Shown: positions 21,755 through 32,194, counted from the first letter of the stretch. The stretch: DNA of 64,000 bases from Bimuria novae-zelandiae CBS 107.79 (GCA_010015655.1 ML976733.1:74885-138884); one strand, 5' to 3'. Numbers and translations: made by a program. The notes: generated from the letters alone by a model not told the origin.

Positions 21755-22083
21755 GTTTCCGACGTGCGTAACTAGCTTTATATAAAGATACTTATTAAAG
21801 GTAGCTCTTTAAAGTCTTTATTTTTAATTACTTATAAAAACTTATTCTTATAATATGCGTATTTTTAAATAATAATTTTAATAATACGCTTCTTTTGCGC
21901 ATTATATAGGAGCTGTGGCCTGTCGCGCCCCGGCACGGTATTGTAAAGTTCTAGATTCATAATAAAGATACCTTCTTGATTTGCTCTTTCTCGTGTACGC
22001 TTTATAAGCTTTGCAATAGCGTCCTTGGTGGTGGGTGGGTCGAACAGTGCAGCGATCTCTTTGTTTGTTGCCATGCCGAACAT
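21755..22083 (-). pseudogene. Tc1/mariner transposase, N-terminal piece (piece 1 of 4)
   Basis: ATG at 22083 on the minus strand starts MFGMATNKEIAALFDPPTTK. A helix-turn-helix-like segment with KLIKRTRERANQEGI and a GRDRPQLLYNAQKKRIIKII block follow, as seen at the N terminus of fungal Tc1-type transposases. The first 70 codons are open, then RIP-type stops appear toward the copia insertion at 21750. This end of the block is less damaged than the rest. Confidence 0.8.
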
Positions 22084-23010
22084 CGACGCGCCTACTGCAA
22101 AGGCGCGCTCAACTGCGTAAAGCTACCGTTTCGCGCTCTTTTCTTCCGGATTTTTTTTTGGGTTTGTACTAGTAAGGCTTTGCGACAATTAATAGGCATC
22201 TTTTAATGTATACAGGGCGTTGCGGCGTGGCTAGTTTGGGGGGGGGGGGGGGGGAATGCGGAGGTGGGTGGTGTTGACGATGCTAGGTGGGGCTGCGCGC
22301 CAAGGAATAGTCAATAAAAACGAGCCCCTCCGTACAGTATCCAGGAAGTTCGGATGCATAATTAGTCGTAGATCCTCCTTTTCCTTGATTGACCACCAGC
22401 TGCCGAATCGGCGACCATGCACGTAACCGTCCGGGATACTAACCAATATGAAAATCTTAACGACCCGTGAAGCTGGTGAGACCGTACGTGAATTTACCAC
22501 CCGTAGACATTACCGACAGGCTTTCCAGGCTGTCGGGAAACATTTCGTAGTACGTTCGTTCGTCCTATGGCGCGGAAGCTCCACTGCCCACTTGCTCTCA
22601 ACACCGAAGTCCAACGAACGATCGCTCACGGAATGATTATTTCACGCAATCCACCACTTCGCACTCACGAACGCGTTCTAGTCAGCGTCACTATAAATCG
22701 CCGACACCCCTGTCACTCTTCAAGTGGGTCGTTTCGCACGTCCCGAGGCAACGTGTGGGTAGAGGTTGGGTTTATTTAACGAGAGGGGTGGTTGGGAATT
22801 GGAAAGACGCCATTATCCCTGGGATCCAGCTCTCTGGCAGGGTTTATCACTGTCGAGCAAGCAGCTCATGCTATCGATAAAGAGCTTCTGCTCAATCGGT
22901 GTCCCACCGCTGAAGAACTGACTCTTCAAAGGCGAGGAAGAAATTCACGACCATGACCGTTTTGGCACGCAGTCTCTATGCAACCCGAGTTTCTCATGAT
23001 TCCCGGAATA
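22084..23010. other. Intergenic region downstream of the AidB-like gene
   Basis: Composition is normal from about 22090. It contains a 17-base run of G at 22238-22254. Short open frames exist on both strands but none has a recognisable product. The right part is the 3' flank of the acyl-CoA dehydrogenase gene. Confidence 0.45.
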
Positions 23011-24876
23011 TCATAATTTCGCTGTAAAAACAACGGCTTGCTCACGGAGTCTGTTCTGCCTCCGGTGGCCTGAGGTCTCATCAACAAGGCATTTGAAACT
23101 GGCGAGGGTGCGGTGTATGTCTGCCACGTCCTCGATCCAGGCTTGTGCTATGGCAAGGTCGTCGTCAGGAGCTGTTGTTCCTCCGTAGGGCCTGATTCTT
23201 TCTGCTAACCCTTCGTCACTGGACGCCCTCCGGGACCACGACTCCTGCTCTAGCAGCAGCACGGCTCCATGGAGAGCCATGAGAAGATCAAGCATCGGCC
23301 TCGCAAACCGAAAGTCTGACAGAGACCCCTGCAGTGAATTTGTGGAATTACTCGCAACCACTCGTTGCGAAGTGAGAGCGAAAGTATCCACGAGCTTCCT
23401 CACTGCCGAAAAGAGGTCCTTGTCTGTCGCGAGGCTGGAGAGTCTCCGATTAAGGTTTTCCACAAAGACATGGAGTGCTCTGCCGTTGCTTTTGACCAGC
23501 ACGCGGATAATGTCCATGCTCAACACCTCCGCAGTGCCCTCCCAGATCCGTTCGACGGTGAGATCTCGCAGCATCTCAGCCATACCCAGACCCGAGTCTT
23601 CCATGTAACCTTGCCCTCCGAACGAGTCGATGAGGCCAAGCGTGCCTTCAGGGGCGCGGCTAGAAGTGAAAGCCTTCAGGGCAGGAGTGTAGAGGCGGAG
23701 AAGCAGTGCTTCATCTTCCGAGGCTGTCCCGCATTCCGTCTTTCCCAGTAAAGCGACTGTGCTGAAGAAAAGTTGCTGTAAGCCGCGTTGCAAGACGGCA
23801 ATGCGGAAGAGAGAGTGTGTGTGCAAGGAGAGGTCGCTCAGCTGAAGCGAGGGCCCGACTTGGCGCGATTTTGCAAAGGCCGCGGAGAGTCGTAGGCCGT
23901 AGGCAAGACCTGCCACACCTCCCGCCGCCGAGTATAGACGCGTGATGTTGAGGACAGATGAGATGGTGCGCACGCCTTCGCCGAGCTGACCGATGAGCTG
24001 AGCGCGGCAGCCATCGAGCTCAAGCTCAGCAGTAGGAAGGTATTGCGTACCGAGCTTCTGCTTGAGTCGATGTACCTTGATGCCATTGAGTTTGCCGGTT
24101 GCGTCGTCTCGAACATTGACCAAAAACAAGGAGAGTCCAGCAGATCCTTTTGCAAGATCTAAGTCCGTTCGAGCCAATGCCAAAGCCATGTCTCCGTCCG
24201 TCGCCGAGCTGAACCACTTGAAACCGTCCAAAAGGAACTCGTCGCCCGCCTGTGTTTTTGCGGCATCCACTGACCTGGCAGTTGTCTCTGTCCGCGAAAC
24301 GTCTGACCCACCTGGCCTCTCCGTCATCCACTGGCCAGCAGTCCAAGCCCGCTCGACATCCTGAGTCGTGAGATCCTCGATGAACATTTTCTGCTCATGG
24401 GTGCCGTAGAGCTCCAGGACCCTGACCGCTCCGTCCGTCATCGAAATAGGGCACAGGACGAGTTTGCTGAACGGAGCGAACAGCAAGATTTTGGCAAATG
24501 CAAAAAGCCGTGCTTTCTCACCGAGCCAGCGACGCCCCAGCTCATAGCTGTCCGCGACAATGGCTTCTTGTGCAGCGGCCCGCTTCAACTCCCTCCATCC
24601 TTCGCCGGTGATGAGTTCGTCTACGCGCCTACCCCATGCATCGAATTGGCGCAGGCGAGGCTCATCTGCGCTGGAGCAAAGCTTGTCTGACGAGCACTTG
24701 TGGATCGTCGTGCAGCGTCGCGAGAAGGCAGTGAGGTTGGCAAAAATTTGTTGCAGTTTTACGTCCGAGAGGCCTTCGACCAGGTGGCGAAGCAGGGCGA
24801 GCCGAAAGGCGGAGTCATCGTTGAAGACGTCTGGTACGGGCAAAGGCTCAAATTGGTGGCCTTGATCAACTCTCAT
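23011..24876 (-). CDS. AidB-like acyl-CoA dehydrogenase family flavoprotein
   Basis: A single exon encodes 621 residues from ATG 24876; the frame stays open a little upstream only through a GTG. The AidB branch of the acyl-CoA dehydrogenase family is recognisable from WMTERPGGSDVSRTET near residue 185, LDGFKWFSSATDGDMALALA near 220, and GIKVHRLKQKLGT near 265 with QLGEGVRTI and TRLYSAAGG. GGQGYMEDSGLGMAEMLRD near 420 and ERIWEGTAEVLSMDIIRVL complete the flavin-binding half. A C-terminal helical extension of about 170 residues follows, longer than in short-chain dehydrogenases and as expected for AidB relatives. AidB of E. coli belongs to the alkylation response; the substrate of fungal relatives is not settled. 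The gene is intact, has normal GC, and stands alone between RIP-damaged blocks, about 100 bp from a mini-transposon. Confidence 0.88.
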   Translation of the reverse strand: MRVDQGHQFEPLPVPDVFNDDSAFRLALLRHLVEGLSDVKLQQIFANLTAFSRRCTTIHKCSSDKLCSSADEPRLRQFDAWGRRVDELITGEGWRELKRAAAQEAIVADSYELGRRWLGEKARLFAFAKILLFAPFSKLVLCPISMTDGAVRVLELYGTHEQKMFIEDLTTQDVERAWTAGQWMTERPGGSDVSRTETTARSVDAAKTQAGDEFLLDGFKWFSSATDGDMALALARTDLDLAKGSAGLSLFLVNVRDDATGKLNGIKVHRLKQKLGTQYLPTAELELDGCRAQLIGQLGEGVRTISSVLNITRLYSAAGGVAGLAYGLRLSAAFAKSRQVGPSLQLSDLSLHTHSLFRIAVLQRGLQQLFFSTVALLGKTECGTASEDEALLLRLYTPALKAFTSSRAPEGTLGLIDSFGGQGYMEDSGLGMAEMLRDLTVERIWEGTAEVLSMDIIRVLVKSNGRALHVFVENLNRRLSSLATDKDLFSAVRKLVDTFALTSQRVVASNSTNSLQGSLSDFRFARPMLDLLMALHGAVLLLEQESWSRRASSDEGLAERIRPYGGTTAPDDDLAIAQAWIEDVADIHRTLASFKCLVDETSGHRRQNRLREQAVVFTAKL

Positions 24877-24976
24877 CTTGTTCGCTAATGACGAAGTCAC
24901 ATCTTTAGATGGAATTTGGACTCATAACGATGGTGTTAGTAGTCTCATATTTACTCGGACAGGCCCCGCATTCATA

Positions 24977-25035
24977 CCGTGGTTTGGCAGTCAGTGCGCA
25001 CCGTCACTAGATGCGCACTGACTGCCAAACCACGG
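24977..25035. mobile_element. 59-bp palindromic pogo-like mini-element
   Basis: Two perfect 24-bp inverted arms (24977-25000 and 25012-25035) surround an 11-base spacer, and TA flanks both sides. The arm starts CCGTGG like the pogo element at 390 and contains CAGTCAGTGCGC, shared with the terminal repeat of the pogo element that begins 18 bp further on. It looks like a transposon reduced to its two ends. Confidence 0.75.
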
Positions 25036-25053
25036 TATTGCCGAGGCTCGGTA

Positions 25054-27180
25054 CCCTGCCGAGACAGTCAGTGCGCCGCGACACTAACGCGCCACCCCAA
25101 CAGATGTAGCACCTCAACTTTGACGCGCCGCATCTCCACCAATATGGATCCGATTGAGGCTGCAATTATCGCTATCGACTCACGAGAACCTGGAGAAACT
25201 TTCTTGTATAGAAAAATTGCCGAAGAATTTAGTGTTGTGCGGTTAACATTAACGCGCTGGCATAGACGCGCCATGCAGGCGCGTATATAGCTACTATAAA
25301 CTTGCTAAAATCTTAACTAATAACAAGAATCTAAGCTCCTATAGTATATATAGTATCTTACTTAGAAAGGTCTACCCCCTATGCGTTAGATAATCTAAAA
25401 CTTTATATTAATTATCACTAAAAAGAATATCTCTATATAATAGGTTAATTACTTTATTAAGCGCCACCCTAACTCCCTAATCTCACGATAGACAACTAGG
25501 CTAGATAGTAATTACTATAACGCTAATTTAGGCGCAAGATATAGGCTCTACTTTAAGCTTCTATATAAGAAAATTATAAAGTATAGCATAGAGCCTTAGC
25601 ATACCTATAATATGGACGAAAAAGGCTTCCTACTCGGCATCACCGGCAGGTCAAAAAGGATCTTCGACAGGCCTATATATGAGAGTCGCCAAGTAAGACA
25701 ATCTATCTAGGATGGCAGTTGTGAGTGAATCTCGCTCATCGCATGTATATGCGCCGATGGATCTACTGTTAATCTATTACTAATCTATTAATCTAACGCT
25801 GAGACTCTACAATCAAGCTAGGTTAAGGAAATTAACGTTAATTTTTATAGAGTTTTTATCACCTTATTAACCTCTGGATGGTTAAACAACGAGATAGGGC
25901 TTTAATAGCTAAAATAGGTGTTTAATTACTATACTAAGGAGAAGGCTTAACGGCAGTAGCGACTTCTAGTCCTTAATAAGCATAGATCTTACGTTACTAT
26001 AGATTTTATTAACTACTGTGATTAGAAAAAGATCCTCCTTGCGATATTTCCCCCTTACGCCACTCATACGCTGTAGCCTCTAGACGTCTGTGTATTTAAG
26101 TCTCTTTCTGCCGCCTACTCCGACGAGCTCTCCGCATACCTGTATAGGAGTTAGGGGCTATTAATAATTGCTAAAAGAGACTTCTTTACACTATTCTAGA
26201 GGGCCTAGATAACGTTAGTTACGCCGCAATTAATTACTAAAGCTTTTAAGTATATAGGTATCTCGCCGCCAGATCCTACACTAATCCTTAGTTAATTTAA
26301 TAGAAATAAGTCTCTAGAATAGAGATTATATATAAGCTCTACTTTAGTACTTAGCGCGTCCGATTAGCGCAAAATTAATCGGCTTTTAAAGGTTATTATT
26401 AATACAGGGGGAGGTAATAAGGCCAAGAAGTTAAGTTACACTATACACTTAATCTCTATACAGAAGCAGCTCCTAGAGCATAAGAATTAGGGGCTACAAG
26501 AAGCCCTTATAAAACAGAAACAGCGTTAAATAAAGGGCAGGACTCTACCTTTTAAGTAGCTAGATAAGTGGCATAAAGAATCTATTTTCTAGTCACCTGC
26601 CCGCGTATAGAGGGCGCGCGATTCTCTCAGCTAATAAAAGGCTAAAAAGCAATAACTACAACTCTAAAAAAGTAAGTAAAGAGAGATCTAGATAGCAAAT
26701 AGGTAGCTTAAAGCTTGTCTACTACAGGAGAAGCGTATTGCGCGTGTAGTAGCTAGAAATACGCGCGCTAAAGAGAAAGCTAATTAGGCTATTAAGTAAC
26801 GCCTCCGTTAATAGGCTCGTAAGGCTTAATAATAACTTTAAAAACGTCTTAAAATTGCTAAAAAGGGAAGCTAGAATGCTTTAAAAGCTACTTATATAAT
26901 TATAAAGAGGAAGAAGCCTACGCCAGCATCTATACGCGTTAATATAGTAACATCTACGCTATTAGCGCCAGCATCGCGTAGTAGCTAAATAATTAGAACA
27001 CTAAGCAGATATTTATAATTTAACTAGCTAGCAATCTTCTATAGCTTTATAAAATCTTAACTCTAGAAAATTTCGCGATAAAAGCTTTTATATAAAACTC
27101 TACAGCCTTATGTTGCTGGCTGCGGTGCTAGTGTTAGGGTAGCGCGTTAGTGTCGCGGCGCACTAACTATCTCGGCAGGG
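25054..27180 (+). mobile_element. Pogo/Fot1-like DNA transposon 2, RIP-damaged
   Basis: Terminal inverted repeats of about 45 bp (left CCCTGCCGAGACAGTCAGTG, right with A for G at RIP sites) are flanked by TA at 25052-25053 and 27181-27182. The length of 2,127 bp is typical. The left terminal repeat and first codons are nearly undamaged, while the body is AT-rich. Confidence 0.92.
25144..26993 (+). pseudogene. Pogo 2 transposase remnant
   Basis: ATG 25144 opens MDPIEAAIIAIDSREPGETF, the N-terminal helix-turn-helix of fungal pogo/CENP-B-like transposases; the first stop comes after 48 codons. Downstream the catalytic domain is readable. MDEKGFLLGITGRSKRIFDR lies near 25613-25672, NKHRSYVTIDFINY near 25975-26015, and PPYATHTL-PLDVCVFKSL near 26050-26105. 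A lysine- and arginine-rich C terminus extends to about 26990. It is inactive because of many stops. Confidence 0.85.
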
Positions 27181-27344
27181 TATTAGTAGTTTCGTAAAAT
27201 CCCGCTACACATGTAATCTGGGCACTTATTAGGTAATCGCTTCCTGCGCGTTATTTGACCCCACCTATTTTTTCGTATAATTAGATACCGTACATGAATT
27301 TATTCCCTTAAATAATACCTTGCTATTATCCTTAAGGGTTATTA

Positions 27345-29065
27345 TAATACTAGCCAAAAGTCGTAAACGTAAGAGTACTTAGGTATTTAAGGGGGGTAAG
27401 AATCTACCCTAAGCAACGCGGGCAGCTAAAAAGTCGCGTATAATAAAGTTACCTTATAAAAAAACTCCTAAAAAAGTAAAGGCTAGGGCACCTTTATAAA
27501 AAATTGTAAATAAAGCTAATTATATAACTACTACTAAGGTAGCTAAGGCAGAGTAACTTAAGGATAAGGACATTAAAGAGCAAAAGATATACTTAGAGGA
27601 TAGCCTATTATTAGCCTAGCTAGGTCCTTTTATATAATAATTAGATAAGGAGCTCGCTAAGGTAATTAATAAAACTTACGTAAGGTGTCGCTATAGAGCG
27701 TACTATAATAATAAGATAGTTAACGGCGTGGAGGATAGCAATTATAAGCAACTACTTAGTAGTCTAATAGCGGGCGAGGTTTAGAGATAGGCTAATAGCG
27801 TCGTTGTAGAAATAAGCACCTAGGAGAAAGTCTCTATTAAAAGCCTTACTATTATTATATATTTAAGTTAAACTTTAGTAAAGGATTGTATAGTAAACGC
27901 TCTTAAACGCGGGGAGAGTTACCTACGTTTTATTAATATAAAAACTAGCGTAAAAAAGTTACTATAATTAGCGCCCCTAGGGGCCACTGCGTGCATGGAT
28001 TTTAACTTAGTGCTACTACTAGAGTTACCTTAGGTGCCTGCTTCAAGTCAGTCACGCGTAGGTAGCCTATAAGGCTCTTAGGTACGACTTACCGCTACTA
28101 ATCGCTAACTCGCTAAGCTACCAGACGTCATGGCGATTAACTAGATAGGTAATGGGCTAGCCATCTAAATACAGGACGCGTGGAGGTGCCAGGATACTAT
28201 GTGCTTAAACTACGCCCATGTGTACTACTTTTAGCGTACTAAATTGTTGCTAGTGCGATTCTCTAATCATATGCCCGTTAAGGGTAATATAGTTGCCATA
28301 TGGGCCCGCAAGATGTTGCTGCAAAGGTGTATAGTTATAGAGCTGTTAGACAACGTTTGGTCGATGATAGCGAGATCTCGTGGGCAGGCTGGGCGACGGC
28401 GAAGGAGGAGTAACTCTAACGGCGAGCCTATAATAAAAGATATACTTAAATTACTAATCGCGTCTATAGCAAGTTAATTAGTATAAAGTTAGCTATCTTG
28501 AAGATCGCCTGCCTAGCAGCGAGAACCTAATTACCTACTAAATAACCTACTAGTTTTAACGTGGGATTTATTAACTTATAGTAACGTAGAGGGGCTCCAC
28601 TATATAACACTACTTTTCCTATAGTGGTGGCTTAATAAGGGTCCACACAAAGATCGCAGAGATGTAAGAAAAGTCTTTACTATAGTTAAGGATAATAGAA
28701 TTAACATTAACATGCTTATAGATCCCTCGGAGGCTAGCATGCCGTATACCTTATAGCAAGAGGTGTAGGAGCTACCACTACCTTTACTACTTAAACTTTA
28801 AGTATATACTATCCAATAGCAGCGTGGATTTAAAGGACTAACTCTAGAGTAAAAAGCTTAGTGCCTAGAGAACATAAAGAAGGAGAAAGAGCGTGTAGAG
28901 CGAAAGGAGCGAGAGGAGGATAAAGATAAGGAGAGCTTGTTTATACAGTAAATATAAGAAGTTACTAAAGCTTTTGGCCAGGTTACTAACGTTAATTTTG
29001 CAGTTACTTATACTTTACGCTCTAGTTATATTATTAATTACTCCTAGATAGGGCGCGTTATAAGT
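27345..29065 (+). pseudogene. Companion ORF of the two-gene element, unknown family
   Basis: The plus-strand reading is interrupted by RIP-type stops but remains coherent for about 550 codons. A basic N-terminal part lies near 27360-27500 (KKTPKKVKARAPL). A charged helical part follows near 27540-27740 (ELAKVINKTYVRCRYRAYYN). A middle part holds a WRCQDTMCLNYAHV block near 28181-28222, with a C-x4-C pair, then GNIVAIWARKMLL. A long open stretch of 77 codons runs at 28244-28474, and a charged region (ENIKKEKERVERKEREE) lies near 28868-28920. The W-C-x4-C-x-N pattern followed by an IWA motif recalls uncharacterised fungal proteins, but I cannot name a family. It is inactive in this copy. Confidence 0.5.
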
Positions 29066-29284
29066 ACTTTTATTAAGGGATTTACGTTCTTTATTTTGCT
29101 AATTTTAGCCTATAAAAATTAATTTTAAGGAATTTGCTGCCTAAATATACGTATATTATATTAACTTATTAACAGAATTATGTAGAACTGCAACGTAAGC
29201 AAATTAACGCTAGTAAATAATAAGTCCACACGGGCCACTATTGTTAGGCTTAGTAATATTTACACTTAATAATAATGCGTTAAT

Positions 29285-30330
29285 TACTTAAGTCCTCTAT
29301 CTCCTATACACCTCACACCTGCCAGCCTAAGTAGCTAAAGTACTTTCTCGCCCGCTTGTCGTTATAGCAACCCTCCTGTACACCCAGCTCTAAGAAATAC
29401 AAGAAATCCTAAAAGATAGGCGCTTTTTAGAAGTTCTTTTTTATCTATAACTTTAACGCTTTAAAGCTCTGCTCAATCGGATTCATATTAGGTAAGTACG
29501 GCGACAGGTACTCGAGTACTACCCTAGCGTCCATACAGAGTTATTAAATTTTAACTAATTAATAAATAGATGCGTTATCTATTATAATTACTAAGCGTGG
29601 CCCCGGGTACGGCGTGCAATATAGTAGTACTTTACTAATAAGGAACTCCTCTATTAACTCCGCCGTGATTACTCCCTAATAGATAAGATAATTGAGATAC
29701 CTATTAACGTCTATAGCTAGTAATAAACTCTACCTCTCTAACCTCTGCGCTAAGTACGATACCTAAACTAGCGTATTTACCTCTAACTAGATATATTTTT
29801 AATTGCTTATACGCTCGTTGTAAGCGCTCTTATTAACTACTATTACTATCTCTGCCTTATACGCTAGCTAGCAGCGAGCTCTAAATGCTTAACGGAGGAC
29901 TGCGTTACGCTTAGCTACCACTTTAGTTACCGCTTTTTAACTCTACCTTATGCTGGCAAGAGTCTCCCATATAGTTATCTGTAAGGCTTTTACGTTGTAC
30001 TCGTTATACAAGAAACTCTACATCTTATCTAGGTAAGTATTTAGCTAGTTTAGTAGCAACTCTTTGAGCTTCTCGCGATAGTACTATAATAATAATAGTG
30101 GCCTACCTTGCCGTACGCAGCTCTGCGGGTAAGGTTACCCCTAGTACTCTAGACTAAGTTAAATCTTCCTAATTATTATCTTAGCTACCTTTATATCTTT
30201 CTAGATTTAGGTGTCGCTAACGTCGTTGTTTAATTAATTAATTACGGCCTGTAACACCGTCAGCGGTAACCTAGCTTTACTATAAGTCTTTATTAAGGAC
30301 TTTTAGATTCTTATAATATATTAAAAAGTT
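29285..30330 (-). pseudogene. Tc1/mariner DDE transposase remnant of the two-gene element
   Basis: Minus-strand blocks in order are RQGRPLLLL (linker after the helix-turn-helix), YLDKM-SFLYNEYNV, KRNAVLR-AFRARC-LAYKAE, then VVNKSAYNERI where the first catalytic aspartate of the DES/DEA motif reads asparagine. ITAELIEEFLISKVLLYCTP and PGPRLVIIDNASIY follow with the second aspartate. LEYLSPYLPNMNPIEQSFKALK carries the final acidic residue. This is the DDE_3 type common in fungal Tc1 relatives. Stops and the D-to-N change, a G-to-A transition, show it is dead. Confidence 0.85.
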
Positions 30331-30646
30331 AATATTTAGCTAGTAAATCCGTGTTTTAAATAACGCGCGGGAATCGATTACTAATGCGCGGGGCAGGTCA
30401 CATGTGTAGCGGGATTTTACGAAACGACAATAACCAGAGCCCTGGGATACGGCGAAGTACATTACACAAAAACGAATGCTGAGAAGAGTCTGTCTATCTT
30501 GAAAATGAAGGCGAACCCGCACATTCAGCTCTCAAAGACTTTTCTTACTCGAAGAAGGGGTATTAATTGTGTCCACACCCCACCATCGTACAAAATCCGC
30601 GAGCCACGACACCTCTACAGCGTCCCAGATACGTCTCCCCTCCCGC

Positions 30647-32194
30647 TCACGCCTTACTCCCAACTTTTACATCCTCTTCCGTCTCATCCTCCATGACCCT
30701 AACCTCGTGGCTTCCCTCCAATTCACTCAACACAACCCACGTCGGTACCACGCACAACAGCGTGATCCCAAAGTTGATTCCAATGCTCACAAAATGATTT
30801 GCACCCCCCTCGCTCTGCATGGCCCACGCGACCGTCTGCCCTAACGCCTCCACACCCCTCAAAATGCCTGTATGATGCGACAAGTTTGACAGATCCGTCG
30901 CATACTGCCCCACCACCCAGTACAAAAATTGTTGAAACGCTTGTCCGCCGAATTGCCAGAAGAAGACGAGCGCATAGCTCTTGTTGAACCCTCCCGTGAA
31001 CCAGTCATGCACAGGGGGCTCAGGGAGGTTGTAGAACTGGTTTTGTAAGATGCTAGCCCAGATCCAGGTGCCGACCAGGATGGTGATGATGGTGAGGAAG
31101 GCGATGCGTCCGCGCGTCTTGATATGAACGCTCTTATTGTCCAGCAGCGCCGCGATTATGAAGCTGCTGAAGATGCCCGCAAAGTTAGTGAGGAAGCTCG
31201 AAAAAGCGCGTGCGCGGACGGTGAAGTACGTCGTGAGCCAGGTGCTCATGAAGCCGTTGTAGAAGTAGCTGATGAAGAAGGCGGGGAAGAGGAGAAGGAT
31301 TCTGCGGCTGATGAAGAGCCGGCCGACGGCTTTGAATTCGGCGTCCCAGGTGGGTGCCTTGGCGGTTACTACGGTAGTACCGTCTTTGCGCCAGACTTTG
31401 TGGGCGGGAGAGAGGCAGAGGGCGATGGGGAGGCCGAAACACATGATGACGATGAAGACGATGTAGGTCGAGGACGAGACGGAACCGGCGGTCTTGCGGT
31501 TAGCATTGAGGCCGAGGTTGATTGCGCCACCGATAATGGGTCCTGCGGCTTTTGCGGTCTGCCAGATGGCGAGGTAGAACGCGCGGTCCCCAGGGGACGG
31601 GTACCCGATGATGATGGCTGCTCGGCGTCAGTGGCTCTGTGTTGCATGATCTCTTCAGTATTACCCATCCTGGGGTAACACACGGTCGCTTGAAGCTGAA
31701 GGTCGTTGAAGACGATAAGAGAAAAGCTTACCTGCTTCGGCGGCCCAGAAGAAACCTTTCTTAAAGTCAGCGTGAGTTTACTCAGAAGAGCAACATGCTA
31801 CTAGATCTCACATACCCGCAGAGATCCCACACAACGCCGATCCAAACAGCATAAACCACGTCGTCGACCGCACATTATTAGTATACAGTCCCGCTCCATA
31901 CAAGGGATACCCAATCGCTCCAAGCGCCAGGCCATACTTAAGACCAATGCGATTGTTGATGGCGCCTGCAGCGACGCACACGATCGCGAAGAGCCCGTAC
32001 ACCAAAGCGTTCGCAGCGGATACAGCATATGGCTCTGCTGCTCCTCCTGCACCCAGTCCACCGAGGGCATCCCACATCCCAGGAGCGGTAAAAGACACCA
32101 AGCAAGCGACGATGATCTGGAACGGGACCGAGCGGAATATTGAGTGCGATTTCTTGAGAGAGCCCGTTGGCTCGTGGGACAGCGAAGACGACAT
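30647..32194 (-). CDS. UNC93-like major facilitator family membrane protein
   Basis: The model is complement(join(30647..31617,31732..31755,31816..32194)), 457 residues. The introns are 60 bp (GTATGT...AAAG) and 114 bp (GTAAGC...GCAG), and the middle exon has only 24 bases, encoding GFFWAAEAA across its junctions. The joined region reads GISAGFFWAAEAAIIIGYP, a hallmark of fungal UNC93-like proteins, followed by GDRAFYLAIWQTAKAAGP. About eleven hydrophobic segments run through the protein, and the C-terminal tail is acidic (VMEDETEEDV). Upstream in-frame codons include only a GTG at 32218, so ATG 32194 is chosen. Substrate is unknown; yeast relatives are plasma-membrane or endomembrane proteins. 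It is the first gene of the main island, about 220 bp from the two-gene transposon. Confidence 0.9.

Larger units (their letters stand above)
27189..30425. mobile_element. Two-gene inverted-repeat DNA element (Tc1-type plus companion ORF), 3.2 kb
   Basis: The ends are inverted copies: left GTTTCGTAAAATCCCGCTAC and the same sequence reverse-complemented at 30406-30425. The match continues through ACATGT and, less well, about 70 bp in all (GCATTAGTAATCG, CGCGCGTTATTT). The interior holds a Tc1/mariner DDE transposase on the minus strand at the right and an unrelated plus-strand ORF at the left, facing each other. I could not see a clean TA or longer duplication at the junctions, so the exact ends are uncertain by a few bases. 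The interior is RIP-damaged. Confidence 0.75.

Noticed and set aside
22231..22779. Short frames downstream of the AidB-like gene as small genes
   Set aside because: No recognisable product, no splice support, one runs through the G homopolymer.
24977..25035. Palindrome as a bacterial-type terminator or CRISPR repeat
   Set aside because: The setting is eukaryotic, there is no array, and the TA flanks and shared pogo terminal sequence explain it as transposon ends.
30799..31684. Plus-strand open frames, such as an acidic 184-codon frame opposite the UNC93-like gene
   Set aside because: They are antisense to a gene with conserved protein blocks and verified splice junctions, and their composition is that of a shadow frame.
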